Source: a virus
IMG/VR virus record: IMGVR_UViG_3300044621_001157
Location: 1 to 23,142 of that record
DNA: 23,142 bases
Strand: one strand, 5' to 3'
Shown piece after piece: positions 7,730-15,320 of this stretch. The position numbers and the translations under genes are program-made. Below the pieces are notes generated by a model, which saw nothing but the letters and a program-made list of their open reading frames with translations, had not been told where the DNA came from and did not search any database. Numbering within the stretch: the first letter of the stretch is position 1; each line of letters opens with the position of its first letter.

Positions 7730-9829
7730 ATGGCATACCAAGAAGGGCAAACAGCGACCAACAAAAAGACCGGGCAGCGTTACGTTTTTCGTAATGGCGA
7801 ATGGGAAGAATTAGGCCCGTCACCGACTGACGCTCGCGTTATGGGCGCGCAGATGCCTGCCTCGGCTCAAGGTGCGCTGACGTTTGGGCAAGGCGCAACC
7901 TTCAATATGCTCGACGAATTGGCTGGTGCCGCGGCGCTTGGCCAACTCGGGCAGTCATACGCAATGGGCGGCACTCCAACCGCGCCAACCCGCGCGGATT
8001 ACACCGCACCGCGTGACATCATTCGCGGCGGTACTGCGGCATTCGCCGAAACCAATCCAAAAACTGCGCTTGGCCTTGAGATGGCAGGCAGCCTGGCCAC
8101 GTTGCCGTTCAGCATGGGCGGATCTGTCGCCCCGCTTGGTGCAGGCGTTGTCTCCCGCGGCGGTCGTTACGTTGCCCCGATCGCAGGCCAAAGCGCACTT
8201 GGTGCGGCAGGCGCCAGCGAAGCCGAAACGACGCCCGAACTTGCCAAAGATATTCTGTATGGAACCGGCGCAGGCGTCGCTATGGGTGGCGTAACCGGCC
8301 TTGGCATCAAAGGCGCTGGTGCGGTCACGCGAAGCATGGTGCCGTCTATGCAGCGTGAATTTGAGCTGCAAGCCCCTCGAGAGCGTCTAGCACAGCTTTT
8401 GCAGCGTGATGCGTATGCGCGCATTCCGCCTGACACGCTCGCCAAGCAAGAGCGTATTGCAGAACTGCAACGTCAACTAAAAGTCATCCCTGGCCCATCG
8501 CTAATAAAAGCGCGGATGCAGGAAGAACTGAACGCGCTAACGAGCGGCGTAGAAGCCGACCCGACGCAGGTGGCTGCTGCTCGCTTGCAACGTCCTCGAG
8601 GCGGTGGCCTCGGGCCGGAGGCGCCGATTGCCGCAACGGGATCTGCCACTCGCGCAGAACTCGCATTGCTGCGTAACGAGCCTGGCTCAACGCAAGGCAT
8701 GATCGAAAGATCAACGCGCCCGCTCGTCAACAAGCGTGGCGATCGTCTGCAAGCCGCATCAGATGAGCTTTTGGACGCGCAGGGTGTGCCGTTCCGAGCG
8801 ACGTTAAAGCAATACAATGAGCAAGCCAAGGCAAAAGCAGCGCCATTTTACGCGCAGCTTGAAAACTATGACGTAACCGTTGACGCAGAGCTTGCCGCGC
8901 TCCTCAATCGCGCAAAAAAGACGTTCTCGGAAGCCGAGGAGCTGGCGCTGGTTGAAGGTATGCCCGAGAAACTAAATCTCGGCGATTTACGACCTGGCGA
9001 TCGTGTTCCGTTCAACGTATTGGACACGCTAAAACGCACTCTTTACGACATTGAAGATGGCGCAAAGGGTGAATTCGGTAAGCCAACGCAAAAAAGCCGC
9101 GGATATACCAATTTGCGACGCGATTTGACGGACAAGCTCGACAATGTTGCGCCAAAAGATAACCAAGGCCGCAGCGTTTACCGTCTCGCGCGTGAGAATT
9201 TTGGCAGCGAAACACAAATGGCGACCGCAATGGAGCGTGGCCGCAAGGTTATGTCCGAGGATGTCGAGGAATTAGCTGAAATCATTGACGACTTGGAACC
9301 GGCGCAGCTCAATGCGTTTCGTCTTGGCGCTGCCCAGGCTTTACGCGACCAAGCCGCTACGCCTGGCGGCCAAACTAAACTAATGAATCTGCAAAAATCA
9401 CCAGGAATGCAAAAACGTTTGCGCCTGGTGTTTGGCAACGATTTCCGCAAGTTCCAAGCAACGGTATTACGTGAGGCGGAGCTGCAAAAAACCGCTCGAG
9501 CAGGCGAAGGATCACAAAGTTATTCGCTATTTGCAGGCAAGGAAGATCAAAACAAGCTTGCGCAAGCCTTGCAAGCCGCACAAATGCTGCAAGGCGACAT
9601 GATTGCTGGTGCAGCAGCGATTGCGGCCAAGGATACGGGCAAGAAACTGAACGAACGTCAGCGTCAACAGCTGGCAGAATTGTTGTTGTTACGCGGTCAG
9701 CCCGCGCAAGATGAACTACGAAACGTGCGCCTGTATCTTGAGCGTCGCGCAGCGGCGCAGAAACGCGCACAGGAAGCATCGGGGCGTATCGGCGCATTTG
9801 GCGCTGGATATGGCGCTGGCCAAGAATAG
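7730..9829 (+). CDS. ejection/DNA-transfer-like virion protein (699 aa)
   Basis: The start ATG is preceded by GAGG five bases upstream. The N terminus carries a short TGQRYVFRNGEWEEL block, a small module I recall at the start of several podoviral ejection proteins. Residues ~105-205 are rich in Gly and Ala with GxxxG-type spacing (for example GTGAGVAMGGVTGLG), suggesting a membrane-inserting segment as expected for proteins that cross the host envelope. The remainder, about 490 residues, is mostly charged helices, with Arg/Gln/Glu-rich regions and an Arg-rich tail ending in a Gly/Ala stretch. It sits directly before the tail fibre and after another ejection-like gene. No enzymatic motif was seen. 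Functional assignment is by analogy to P22 gp16/gp20 and T7-type internal proteins. Confidence 0.65.
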   Translation: MAYQEGQTATNKKTGQRYVFRNGEWEELGPSPTDARVMGAQMPASAQGALTFGQGATFNMLDELAGAAALGQLGQSYAMGGTPTAPTRADYTAPRDIIRGGTAAFAETNPKTALGLEMAGSLATLPFSMGGSVAPLGAGVVSRGGRYVAPIAGQSALGAAGASEAETTPELAKDILYGTGAGVAMGGVTGLGIKGAGAVTRSMVPSMQREFELQAPRERLAQLLQRDAYARIPPDTLAKQERIAELQRQLKVIPGPSLIKARMQEELNALTSGVEADPTQVAAARLQRPRGGGLGPEAPIAATGSATRAELALLRNEPGSTQGMIERSTRPLVNKRGDRLQAASDELLDAQGVPFRATLKQYNEQAKAKAAPFYAQLENYDVTVDAELAALLNRAKKTFSEAEELALVEGMPEKLNLGDLRPGDRVPFNVLDTLKRTLYDIEDGAKGEFGKPTQKSRGYTNLRRDLTDKLDNVAPKDNQGRSVYRLARENFGSETQMATAMERGRKVMSEDVEELAEIIDDLEPAQLNAFRLGAAQALRDQAATPGGQTKLMNLQKSPGMQKRLRLVFGNDFRKFQATVLREAELQKTARAGEGSQSYSLFAGKEDQNKLAQALQAAQMLQGDMIAGAAAIAAKDTGKKLNERQRQQLAELLLLRGQPAQDELRNVRLYLERRAAAQKRAQEASGRIGAFGAGYGAGQE

Positions 9830-9839
9830 GAGCAAGTAA

Positions 9840-12800
9840 ATGAGCTTTAACGGTTCCGGCACATTTCTCATCAACTCAACGGGTCAGCCCGTTGTTGCCA
9901 ACACCGTCATTTCGGCGACGGTTTTCAACGCCCTGACGGCAGACCTTGCCTCGGGCTTAACGAACTGCATCACCAAGGACGGTCAGTCCACGCCCACGGC
10001 CAACATCCCGATGGGCAGCAACAAGATCACCGGCCTTGCCAACGGTACGCTGATCGGGGATGCCGCCAACCTCGGGCAAGTGCAGTCCACCGTCGCCAAG
10101 CTCATCTCTATCACCGGCACAGATACCGTTGTCGGCACGATGTCGCCCACCCTGACCGCCTACGCTGCGGGTCAGTTGTTCTATTTCATCGCCTCGGGTG
10201 CCAACACGGGCGCGGTGACGCTGAACGTGGACGGCTTGGGCGCAAAGGCCATCACCCGCGACGGCAGCACGGCGCTGGCCGCTGGCGACATCAACTCGGG
10301 CGAGATTGTCGTTGTGATTTACGACGGCACCCGCTTCCAGATGATCAATGCCGCCAACTCGTTTGGCAACACGACGATCAACGGCACCCTGACGGTCACG
10401 GGCAACACCGGCCTGCAAGCCAATGTGTCGGTCACCTCGGCGCTATCAGTCGGCGGCACGTTTGCCGTCACGGGCGCTGCAACGCTCGGTAGCACCCTCG
10501 CGGTTACGGGCAAGTCAGACCTACCCACCGTCTCTACCGCCTCCGCAAACGCGGCTGTAGCGGTTATAACGGATTTGAGTGCAGCCGGTGCGTCCATCAC
10601 CTCGGCCAACGTCGGCACAGCGGTTGTCACCACGGGTACTGTCACCAATTTGACGGCAACGAGCGCCTCGGTCGCCTCCGTCAATGCGGGTGTCGCTTTG
10701 TTGACGACCGCTACCGTCACGAATTTGACGGCAACCGGCGCATCTATCGCCTCGGCTAACCTTGGCAATGCCGTTATCTCGGCGCTGACCCTGACGGGCG
10801 TATCGGTTGCCTCGGCCAACGTGGGCGTGGCGAACATCACCGACCTTCGCGCTGTCGGCGCATCGGTTACGTCGGCCAACCTTGGAACGGCTGTTGTCAC
10901 CAACGGCACCGTCACCAATCTGACCGCCACTAGCGCCTCGGTTGCCTCGGTCAACGCTGCGGTGGCTCTCGTCACGACGGGAACGGTCACGAACCTGACC
11001 AGTACCGCCGCCTCGGTAGCCTCTGCGAACGTCGGCACGGCTGTCATTACAACGCTGACCGCCACGGGTGCGTCTATCGCCTCGGCCAATGCGGGTAACG
11101 TACAGGCCACCATCGCCTCGGTCGGCTCGGCTAACCTTGGCACGGCGGTCATCACGACCGGAACGCTGACGAACCTTACGGCCACCTCGGCATCGGTCGC
11201 ATCAGTCAACGCTGGTGTGGCACTTGTCACCACAGGCACGGTCACGAACCTGACGAGTACGGCAGCCTCTATTGCCTCGGCCAACATCGGCGTGGCAGCT
11301 ATCGGCTCGTTGTCGTTTACCGGCGCGTCTATTGCCTCGCTAAACGCGGGTGTTGCCAATATCACCGATTTGCGTGTGGCGGGAGCGTCTGTCACCTCGG
11401 CCAACCTTGGTACAGCGGTCATCACCACCGGCAACCTCACGTTCTCCAGCACCGCCCAGCGCATTACGGGCGACTTTAGCAACGCGACGTTAAGCAATCG
11501 CTTGGCGTTTCAAACCAGCACTACTAACGGAAATACAATCGTTGGCGCATTTCCAAATGGAACCGGAAGTAATGCAAGGTTGCAAGCATTTTCAACGAGC
11601 GATCCTACTAACGCCTCAACCATAAGTTTTGAGGCAAACGGCGCAATATCTCAATCCGCAATTACAGCCGACAAAACAGGCACCGGCACCTACCTCCCGC
11701 TGACCTTCTACACCGGAGGCAGCGAGAGGATGCGGCTAGATACAGCCGGTCAGTTGGGCCTTGGTGTAGTGCCTAGCGCATGGGCAAGCGGCAATCGTTT
11801 TATAGATATTAACAACTCGGCTTCTTTTGGCGCGTTTGGCGGCACAGACTCCATGATGCTTGCCAATGCGTATTGGAACGGAAGCAATTGGGTTCGCAAA
11901 AACGCTAACAACGCTTTCCGCATGGTTATGGAGTCTACGAGCGGCACCCCGTCGTGGACTTTCCAATACGCCGCAAACAGCACCGCTGGCAGCACGATTT
12001 CGTGGTCGGAAGCGATGCGTATTGATACCTCCGGCAACGTCGGGATCGGCGGGACGGCGGGTACAAATACTAAAACTCAAATATCAGGAAGTTTCCCGGT
12101 TGCAAGCGGAAACGCTAACTCAAATGGTTTAACAAACAATTTGGAAGTGCCAAGCGCAATTACTGGCAGCGCGCACTATTTCCGTTGTGTTCCATCAATC
12201 GCTGCGTCTACCGCCACCTCAAATGTGCTTGGGTTTTGGGCGCAAAATGCGACTTTGGGCGCAGGGGCTTCATTAACTAATCAATATGGATTTGTTGTAG
12301 ACCCGCTTACAAGTGGCACCAACAACTACGGCTTCTACTCCGACATCGCCTCTGGCTCTAACCGCTGGAACTTCTATGCAGCGGGGACGGCGCAGAATTA
12401 TTTTGCTGGTGATACGGGCGTTGGTCGCGCACCTGTCAGCACGGTAAGGCTTACTGTACGCGGCCCGGGCACAACAAGCGGTGGCTATAGCATCATTTGT
12501 TACAACTCAAGTGATGCCGTTGAGTTTTATGCTAGAGATGACGGTCTTATTAGCACTGGAGCACTTGCAAATTCTCCATACAATTTTACGACTGGCTCTG
12601 CGGCTAATATGTATGTGGATTCTAATGGCTTGCTTTATCGCTCAACCTCATCGCTTCGTTACAAATCTGATGTTGCAAACGCCACGCATGGCCTTGCTGA
12701 TGTGCTTAAACTTCGCAGCGTAACGTACAAGGCCAAAAACAGCGGCGACACCGTATTCGGCGGATTGATTGCTGAAGAAGTGCATGACGCTGGTTTGACC

Positions 12801-12923
12801 GAGTTTGTGGCTTACGACAAGGAAGGCCGACCGGATGCTATCCACTACGGAAACATGGTGGCTTTGCTCGTCAAGGCTGTGCAAGAACTGACAGCGCGTG
12901 TCGCTGAACTGGAGGCTAAATAA
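9840..12923 (+). CDS. tail fibre with S74 intramolecular chaperone
   Basis: The ATG at 9840 has AGGAG seven bases upstream. Residues ~1-170 form a conserved virion-attachment type region (NIPMGSNKITGLANGT followed by a beta-rich domain). Residues ~234-534 are about 14 short repeats of the type ASVASANVGVANIT, expected to form an elongated trimeric beta fibre. Residues ~545-935 contain repeated fibre motifs (ERMRLDTAGQLGLG, AMRIDTSGNVGIG) typical of phage receptor-binding shafts. The C-terminal ~90 residues are a peptidase S74 chaperone with Ser937 and Lys942 at the correct spacing, GGLIAEEVHDAG, and a terminal coiled coil. The chaperone trimerises the fibre and is then autocleaved. Base composition appears to drop near 11.5, 12.1 and 12.5 kb, suggesting mosaic exchange in the receptor-binding part. 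Confidence 0.9.
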   Translation: MSFNGSGTFLINSTGQPVVANTVISATVFNALTADLASGLTNCITKDGQSTPTANIPMGSNKITGLANGTLIGDAANLGQVQSTVAKLISITGTDTVVGTMSPTLTAYAAGQLFYFIASGANTGAVTLNVDGLGAKAITRDGSTALAAGDINSGEIVVVIYDGTRFQMINAANSFGNTTINGTLTVTGNTGLQANVSVTSALSVGGTFAVTGAATLGSTLAVTGKSDLPTVSTASANAAVAVITDLSAAGASITSANVGTAVVTTGTVTNLTATSASVASVNAGVALLTTATVTNLTATGASIASANLGNAVISALTLTGVSVASANVGVANITDLRAVGASVTSANLGTAVVTNGTVTNLTATSASVASVNAAVALVTTGTVTNLTSTAASVASANVGTAVITTLTATGASIASANAGNVQATIASVGSANLGTAVITTGTLTNLTATSASVASVNAGVALVTTGTVTNLTSTAASIASANIGVAAIGSLSFTGASIASLNAGVANITDLRVAGASVTSANLGTAVITTGNLTFSSTAQRITGDFSNATLSNRLAFQTSTTNGNTIVGAFPNGTGSNARLQAFSTSDPTNASTISFEANGAISQSAITADKTGTGTYLPLTFYTGGSERMRLDTAGQLGLGVVPSAWASGNRFIDINNSASFGAFGGTDSMMLANAYWNGSNWVRKNANNAFRMVMESTSGTPSWTFQYAANSTAGSTISWSEAMRIDTSGNVGIGGTAGTNTKTQISGSFPVASGNANSNGLTNNLEVPSAITGSAHYFRCVPSIAASTATSNVLGFWAQNATLGAGASLTNQYGFVVDPLTSGTNNYGFYSDIASGSNRWNFYAAGTAQNYFAGDTGVGRAPVSTVRLTVRGPGTTSGGYSIICYNSSDAVEFYARDDGLISTGALANSPYNFTTGSAANMYVDSNGLLYRSTSSLRYKSDVANATHGLADVLKLRSVTYKAKNSGDTVFGGLIAEEVHDAGLTEFVAYDKEGRPDAIHYGNMVALLVKAVQELTARVAELEAK
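10540..11440 (+). repeat. array of ~14 short repeats in the tail fibre
   Basis: The segment encodes about 14 units of roughly 17-25 residues built on the pattern ASxASxNxGxAxxT, often linked by TNLTATS or TDLRAVG. Pairs of neighbouring units recur in the same order (AVVTTGTV, TNLTATSASVASVNAG, VALVTTGTV, TNLTSTAAS), so whole blocks as well as single units have been duplicated. One unit, near 11110-11150, lacks its linker and looks like an internal deletion. Synonymous differences between copies are frequent. Confidence 0.85.
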
Positions 12924-13238
12924 ATGGCTACTTGGAAAATTGAAAGCATGATCGTCAAGCCGCAAGACGGCTCGCACACCGACGTTGTGGTAACTGCGGC
13001 ATGGCGTTGCTCTGCCAGCGATGGCGACAAGACGGCATCCAACTACGGCAGCATGGGCTTTGCCTCACCGGGCGATCATTTCGTGGCGTATCCCGACCTA
13101 ACCGAAGCCGATGTGTTGGGCTGGGTGTGGGCAAACGGCGTGGATAAGGCCGAGGTTGAGGCAAACGTGGCGCGTGAGTTGGATATGCTCGTTAACCCGC
13201 CGACCGTCGCCAAGCCGCTACCGTGGAGCGCAGAATGA
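12924..13238 (+). CDS. small conserved protein following the tail fibre (DUF7936-like)
   Basis: The ATG directly follows the fibre stop codon. The 104-residue product has an N-terminal strand MATWKIESM, a YGSMGF turn, a DLTEADVLGWVW segment and ends in PWSAE. I recall small phage proteins with this layout (a YxxxGF turn, L-T-E-x-x-V-L-G-W and a terminal P-W) next to tail fibre genes, grouped as DUF7936; the number is from memory. Function is unknown. Position suggests a fibre-associated protein or chaperone, but this is inference. The stop overlaps the next start as ATGA. Confidence 0.75.
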   Translation: MATWKIESMIVKPQDGSHTDVVVTAAWRCSASDGDKTASNYGSMGFASPGDHFVAYPDLTEADVLGWVWANGVDKAEVEANVARELDMLVNPPTVAKPLPWSAE

Positions 13239-13387
13239 TTAAGTTGGAACTATCCGTTGAGGAAGTGAACGCCATCCTGCAAGTGCTGGGACAACTTCCA
13301 ACGAGCAGCGGCGCATGGCCGTTGCTTTTGAAGGTGAAGGAACAGGCCGAGTTGCAAGTGCCGAAGGTAGAGGAAACGAAGCAATGA
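13235..13387 (+). CDS. 50-aa small phage protein
   Basis: The frame starts in an ATGA overlap with the upstream gene and ends in an ATGA overlap with the downstream gene, which strongly supports it despite its size. The product is amphipathic, with an ELSVEEVNAILQVLGQLP helix, a short SSGAWPLL turn and a second Lys/Glu/Gln-rich helix. I recall similar ~50-residue phage proteins with this L-P-x-x-x-G-x-W-P-L arrangement between fibre and lysis genes; none has a known function. No membrane segment or catalytic residues are apparent. Confidence 0.7.
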   Translation: MIKLELSVEEVNAILQVLGQLPTSSGAWPLLLKVKEQAELQVPKVEETKQ

Positions 13388-13578
13388 CGACGGTGCAAGA
13401 GCTAGAAACAACCGTGACGAGCCACATTGACGTTTGCACGGTGCGTTACGAAGCGATCCATGCGCGACTGAAGCGCCTTGAACAGCTTATGTTGAAGGTA
13501 GGCGGCACGATTATCCTCATCCTCCTTGGCGCACTCGGCAGCATGGGGATGTTGCTCTTGCAGGCGTTGCAGCAATGA
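13384..13578 (+). CDS. XhlA-like small membrane protein (lysis cassette)
   Basis: The start is taken at 13384 because it forms an ATGA overlap with the previous gene; a longer in-frame start at 13315 would overlap it far more. The 64-residue product has an N-terminal charged coiled-coil region (residues ~5-38) and one C-terminal hydrophobic segment (~41-60, GGTIILILLGALGSMG). This is the architecture of XhlA-type haemolysin/holin-accessory proteins: cytoplasmic coiled coil, single C-terminal membrane anchor. It is the first membrane gene of the cassette leading to the lysozyme. The assignment is by architecture and position only. Confidence 0.65.
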   Translation: MTTVQELETTVTSHIDVCTVRYEAIHARLKRLEQLMLKVGGTIILILLGALGSMGMLLLQALQQ

Positions 13579-13988
13579 CCGAGCCCACCGACATCCAACT
13601 GCTCAAGGTACAGATACAGGCCGAATTGCAACGCCTTGAGGCGCACAGCAGCGCCAAGGATGTCGCGGGTAAGGCTATCGGCAAGGACGGCCTTAAATAC
13701 ATCACAGCCATTGTGGTGATTGGTGTGTTATCTAGCCTTGCGCTGGATAGCGACAAGATCGCCGCTGTGATGGGGTTACTTGGTGCCTCGCTGACGGCGC
13801 TTATCTCCATGCTTGCCAGCATCGCAGGCACGGTGGAGAAGGAAGAAAAGCCCGAGTTTGAGGTCATTAAGGAGCTCATCGCCAAACTAGACCGTTTGGA
13901 TCGCAAAGAGCAGCCCATGCGGGTTGATGTTGAGGGCGATCATGTGACCGTCACCAAGGGCGATGACGTAGTGAGGGCAAGCAAATGA
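13575..13988 (+). CDS. two-TM membrane protein of the lysis cassette
   Basis: The 137-residue product starts in an ATGA overlap and ends in another. It has a short charged N terminus, two hydrophobic segments (residues ~41-57 and ~62-85), and a charged C-terminal domain of about 50 residues that ends in a Val/Asp-rich stretch. Two-TM topology with a hydrophilic tail fits a class II-like holin or a holin partner. There is no sequence signature that settles whether this or the next gene is the main holin. Confidence 0.65.
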   Translation: MTEPTDIQLLKVQIQAELQRLEAHSSAKDVAGKAIGKDGLKYITAIVVIGVLSSLALDSDKIAAVMGLLGASLTALISMLASIAGTVEKEEKPEFEVIKELIAKLDRLDRKEQPMRVDVEGDHVTVTKGDDVVRASK

Positions 13989-14470
13989 TGACGATGGTTA
14001 GCACGTTCCTGTCGTTCCTCGCGGGCGGTTTACCCAAGATCCTGCAAATCTTTCAAGACCGGCAGGACAAGAAGCATGAGCTTGCCCTTGTCGCCGCCCA
14101 AAAGGAGCGTGAATTAGCCCTTGCAGAGCGGGGGTTTATCGCGCAGGCACGGGTTGAGGAAATCAAACTAGAGCAGGTGCAGGTGCAAACGGCTGCCGAG
14201 GAACGTCAGGCGCTGTATAGCCACGACGTTGAGATCGGCAAAGGCGCATCCCAATGGATGATTAACCTTCGCGCCTCTGTGCGCCCGGTTGTGACCTACA
14301 TCTTTGTGCTGGAGCTGGTCGCGCTGAACATCGCGGGCGTTTGGTATGCCTACACCACCGGCATCCCGTTTGCGATCGCTATGGAAAACGTATTTAGCGA
14401 CGACGAGATGCTGATTTTAAGCAGCATTATCGCTTTCTGGTTTGGTACGCAGGCTTTCGGTAAAAAGTGA
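13985..14470 (+). CDS. 3-TM holin-like protein (GTA_holin_3TM type)
   Basis: The 161-residue product has an N-terminal hydrophobic/amphipathic segment, a long Glu/Gln/Ala-rich helix (residues ~25-75), then a GASQWMINLRASVRP block followed by hydrophobic segments at ~101-121 and ~142-156, ending WFGTQAFGKK. The W-x-x-x-x-RASVRP block before the membrane hairpin and the FWFG end match my memory of the 3-TM holins found in gene transfer agents and phages. It lies immediately before the lysozyme with a GTGA overlap. Its role would be to form the inner-membrane hole that releases the endolysin. Confidence 0.75.
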   Translation: MMTMVSTFLSFLAGGLPKILQIFQDRQDKKHELALVAAQKERELALAERGFIAQARVEEIKLEQVQVQTAAEERQALYSHDVEIGKGASQWMINLRASVRPVVTYIFVLELVALNIAGVWYAYTTGIPFAIAMENVFSDDEMLILSSIIAFWFGTQAFGKK

Positions 14471-14970
14471 AGGTCAGCCCTGCCGCGATCCGCATGATTA
14501 AACATCATGAGGGCGTAAGGATGCGCCCTTATCGGTGTCCGGCCCTGCTATGGACGGTCGGGGTCGGCCACGTTATAGACCCTTCACACGCAGCGGTGAA
14601 ATATGAGGAACGGCGCACCTTACCGATACCCGAGGGCTGGGATCGCAGCCTCTCTATGGGAGAAGTGGACGCTATCCTTGCTCAAGACCTTGGCAGGTTT
14701 GAGCGCGGCGTGGCCCGACTTTGCCCTGCTGCTGTTGGTCATCAAGGCCGGTTTGACGCATTGGTGAGTTTTGCCTTCAACGTTGGCCTTGGCAACCTGC
14801 AACGCTCTAGCCTACGCATGAAAACCAACCGCGGCGAGTTTGACGAAGCCGCTGACGAGTTTATGAAGTGGACGAAGGCAGGCGGGCGTGTGCTGCCTGG
14901 CCTGGTCAAGCGACGCCAGGATGAGCGAGCCCTATATATGGCTGACGGGCTAGGACTCGAACCTAGATAA
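14467..14970 (+). CDS. phage lysozyme, GH24 endolysin
   Basis: The GTG start overlaps the holin stop as GTGA. The product cleaves the glycan strands of peptidoglycan. Glu15 lies in HHEGVR, followed after eight residues by Cys24 and after five more by Thr30 in TVGVGH. The usual catalytic triad of T4-type lysozymes is Glu-8-Asp-5-Thr; here Asp is replaced by Cys, a known variant in phage endolysins. RFDALVSFAFNVG and GLVKRRQDERALY are further GH24 blocks. Length (167) is normal and there is no N-terminal signal or SAR segment, so release should depend on a holin. The last ten codons and the stop lie antisense within the tRNA gene on the other strand. Confidence 0.92.
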   Translation: MKVSPAAIRMIKHHEGVRMRPYRCPALLWTVGVGHVIDPSHAAVKYEERRTLPIPEGWDRSLSMGEVDAILAQDLGRFERGVARLCPAAVGHQGRFDALVSFAFNVGLGNLQRSSLRMKTNRGEFDEAADEFMKWTKAGGRVLPGLVKRRQDERALYMADGLGLEPR

Positions 14971-15012
14971 CAGGGATCAAAACCCTGTGTCCTGCCATTA
15001 GACGACCCGTCA
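14939..15012 (-). tRNA. tRNA-Gln (anticodon UUG)
   Basis: On the minus strand the 74-nt sequence folds into a full cloverleaf. It has a 7-bp acceptor stem TGACGGG/CCCGTCA, a D arm GTCT/GGAC with loop AATGGCA, and an anticodon stem CAGGG/CCCTG with loop TTTTGAT (anticodon TTG). The variable loop is 4 nt, the T stem CTAGG/CCTAG has loop TTCGAGT, and an encoded GCCA end is present. All stems are paired, with one U-G pair in the D stem. The first three bases (TGA, 15012-15010) are also the stop codon of the upstream minus-strand gene. The 3' 32 bases are antisense to the lysozyme 3' end. It should be processed from the end of the leftward operon transcript. Confidence 0.93.
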
Positions 15013-15213
15013 ACGGCTCAACAAGTATTCAATCTCGTTACGCAGCGTTTTAATCTCTAACTCCAGCAGCGTGGCTTCATCGTGTAGCCCCATGCGCCGC
15101 ATCGCTACAAACGCATTAGCAAGCCTGTCGCCCTGTTTCTGACCGTACCCCCAAGGGATGCGTTCCATCTCCTCTTTCCACGCCCCCGGCGGGCTTATAT
15201 CGTCTTTCACCAT
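15010..15213 (-). CDS. 67-aa hypothetical protein, last gene of leftward operon
   Basis: I place the start at ATG 15213 because GGAGGG lies eight bases upstream; a longer frame to 15267 lacks this support. The product is hydrophilic: PPGAWKEEMERIPWGYG, then a helical QGDRLANAFVAMRR and a Leu/Glu-rich C-terminal helix (ATLLELEIKTLRNEIEYLL) that could form a coiled coil. No family is recognised. It overlaps the upstream 37-codon gene by seven bases. Its stop codon TGA is exactly the first three nucleotides of the tRNA-Gln gene, so RNase P processing of the tRNA would cut immediately upstream of or at this stop. Confidence 0.65.
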   Translation of the reverse strand: MVKDDISPPGAWKEEMERIPWGYGQKQGDRLANAFVAMRRMGLHDEATLLELEIKTLRNEIEYLLSR

Positions 15214-15320
15214 ATATCCCGCCCTCCGCGTGAGCAGCGCCAGTTTGGATATGGCACAGAGCGCCATTCTCGGTCACGGTTAGCCTTGAGTTTACGCCAT
15301 AGGTCAATAAGCCATCTCAT
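15207..15320 (-). CDS. 37-aa basic Trp-rich peptide
   Basis: This short frame is supported by an ATGA overlap with the upstream gene (15320-15317) and by GGAGG at 15332-15328, seven bases before the ATG. The product begins RWLIDLWRKLKANRDREW and contains PYPNWRCSRGGRD, so it has four or more Trp and many Arg/Lys residues. The N terminus could be an amphipathic helix. I recall similar tiny phage peptides but no function. It overlaps the next gene by seven bases. Confidence 0.55.
   Translation of the reverse strand: MRWLIDLWRKLKANRDREWRSVPYPNWRCSRGGRDIW

Noticed and set aside
10540-11440. CRISPR array or diversity-generating variable repeats
   Set aside because: The repeats are in-frame, degenerate and without constant spacers, so they are protein repeats. 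No reverse transcriptase or adenine-specific variation was seen.
10319-11497. A 392-codon open frame on the minus strand across the tail fibre
   Set aside because: It is the antisense of the fibre repeat array; the repeated codons keep the opposite frame open. Its protein is an Ala/Val/Thr repeat mirror with no start context or operon partner.
14939-15012. tRNA as an integration (attP) site
   Set aside because: No integrase, excisionase or duplicated tRNA 3' end is visible, and the tRNA is complete with CCA. It remains possible only if an integrase lies outside the window.
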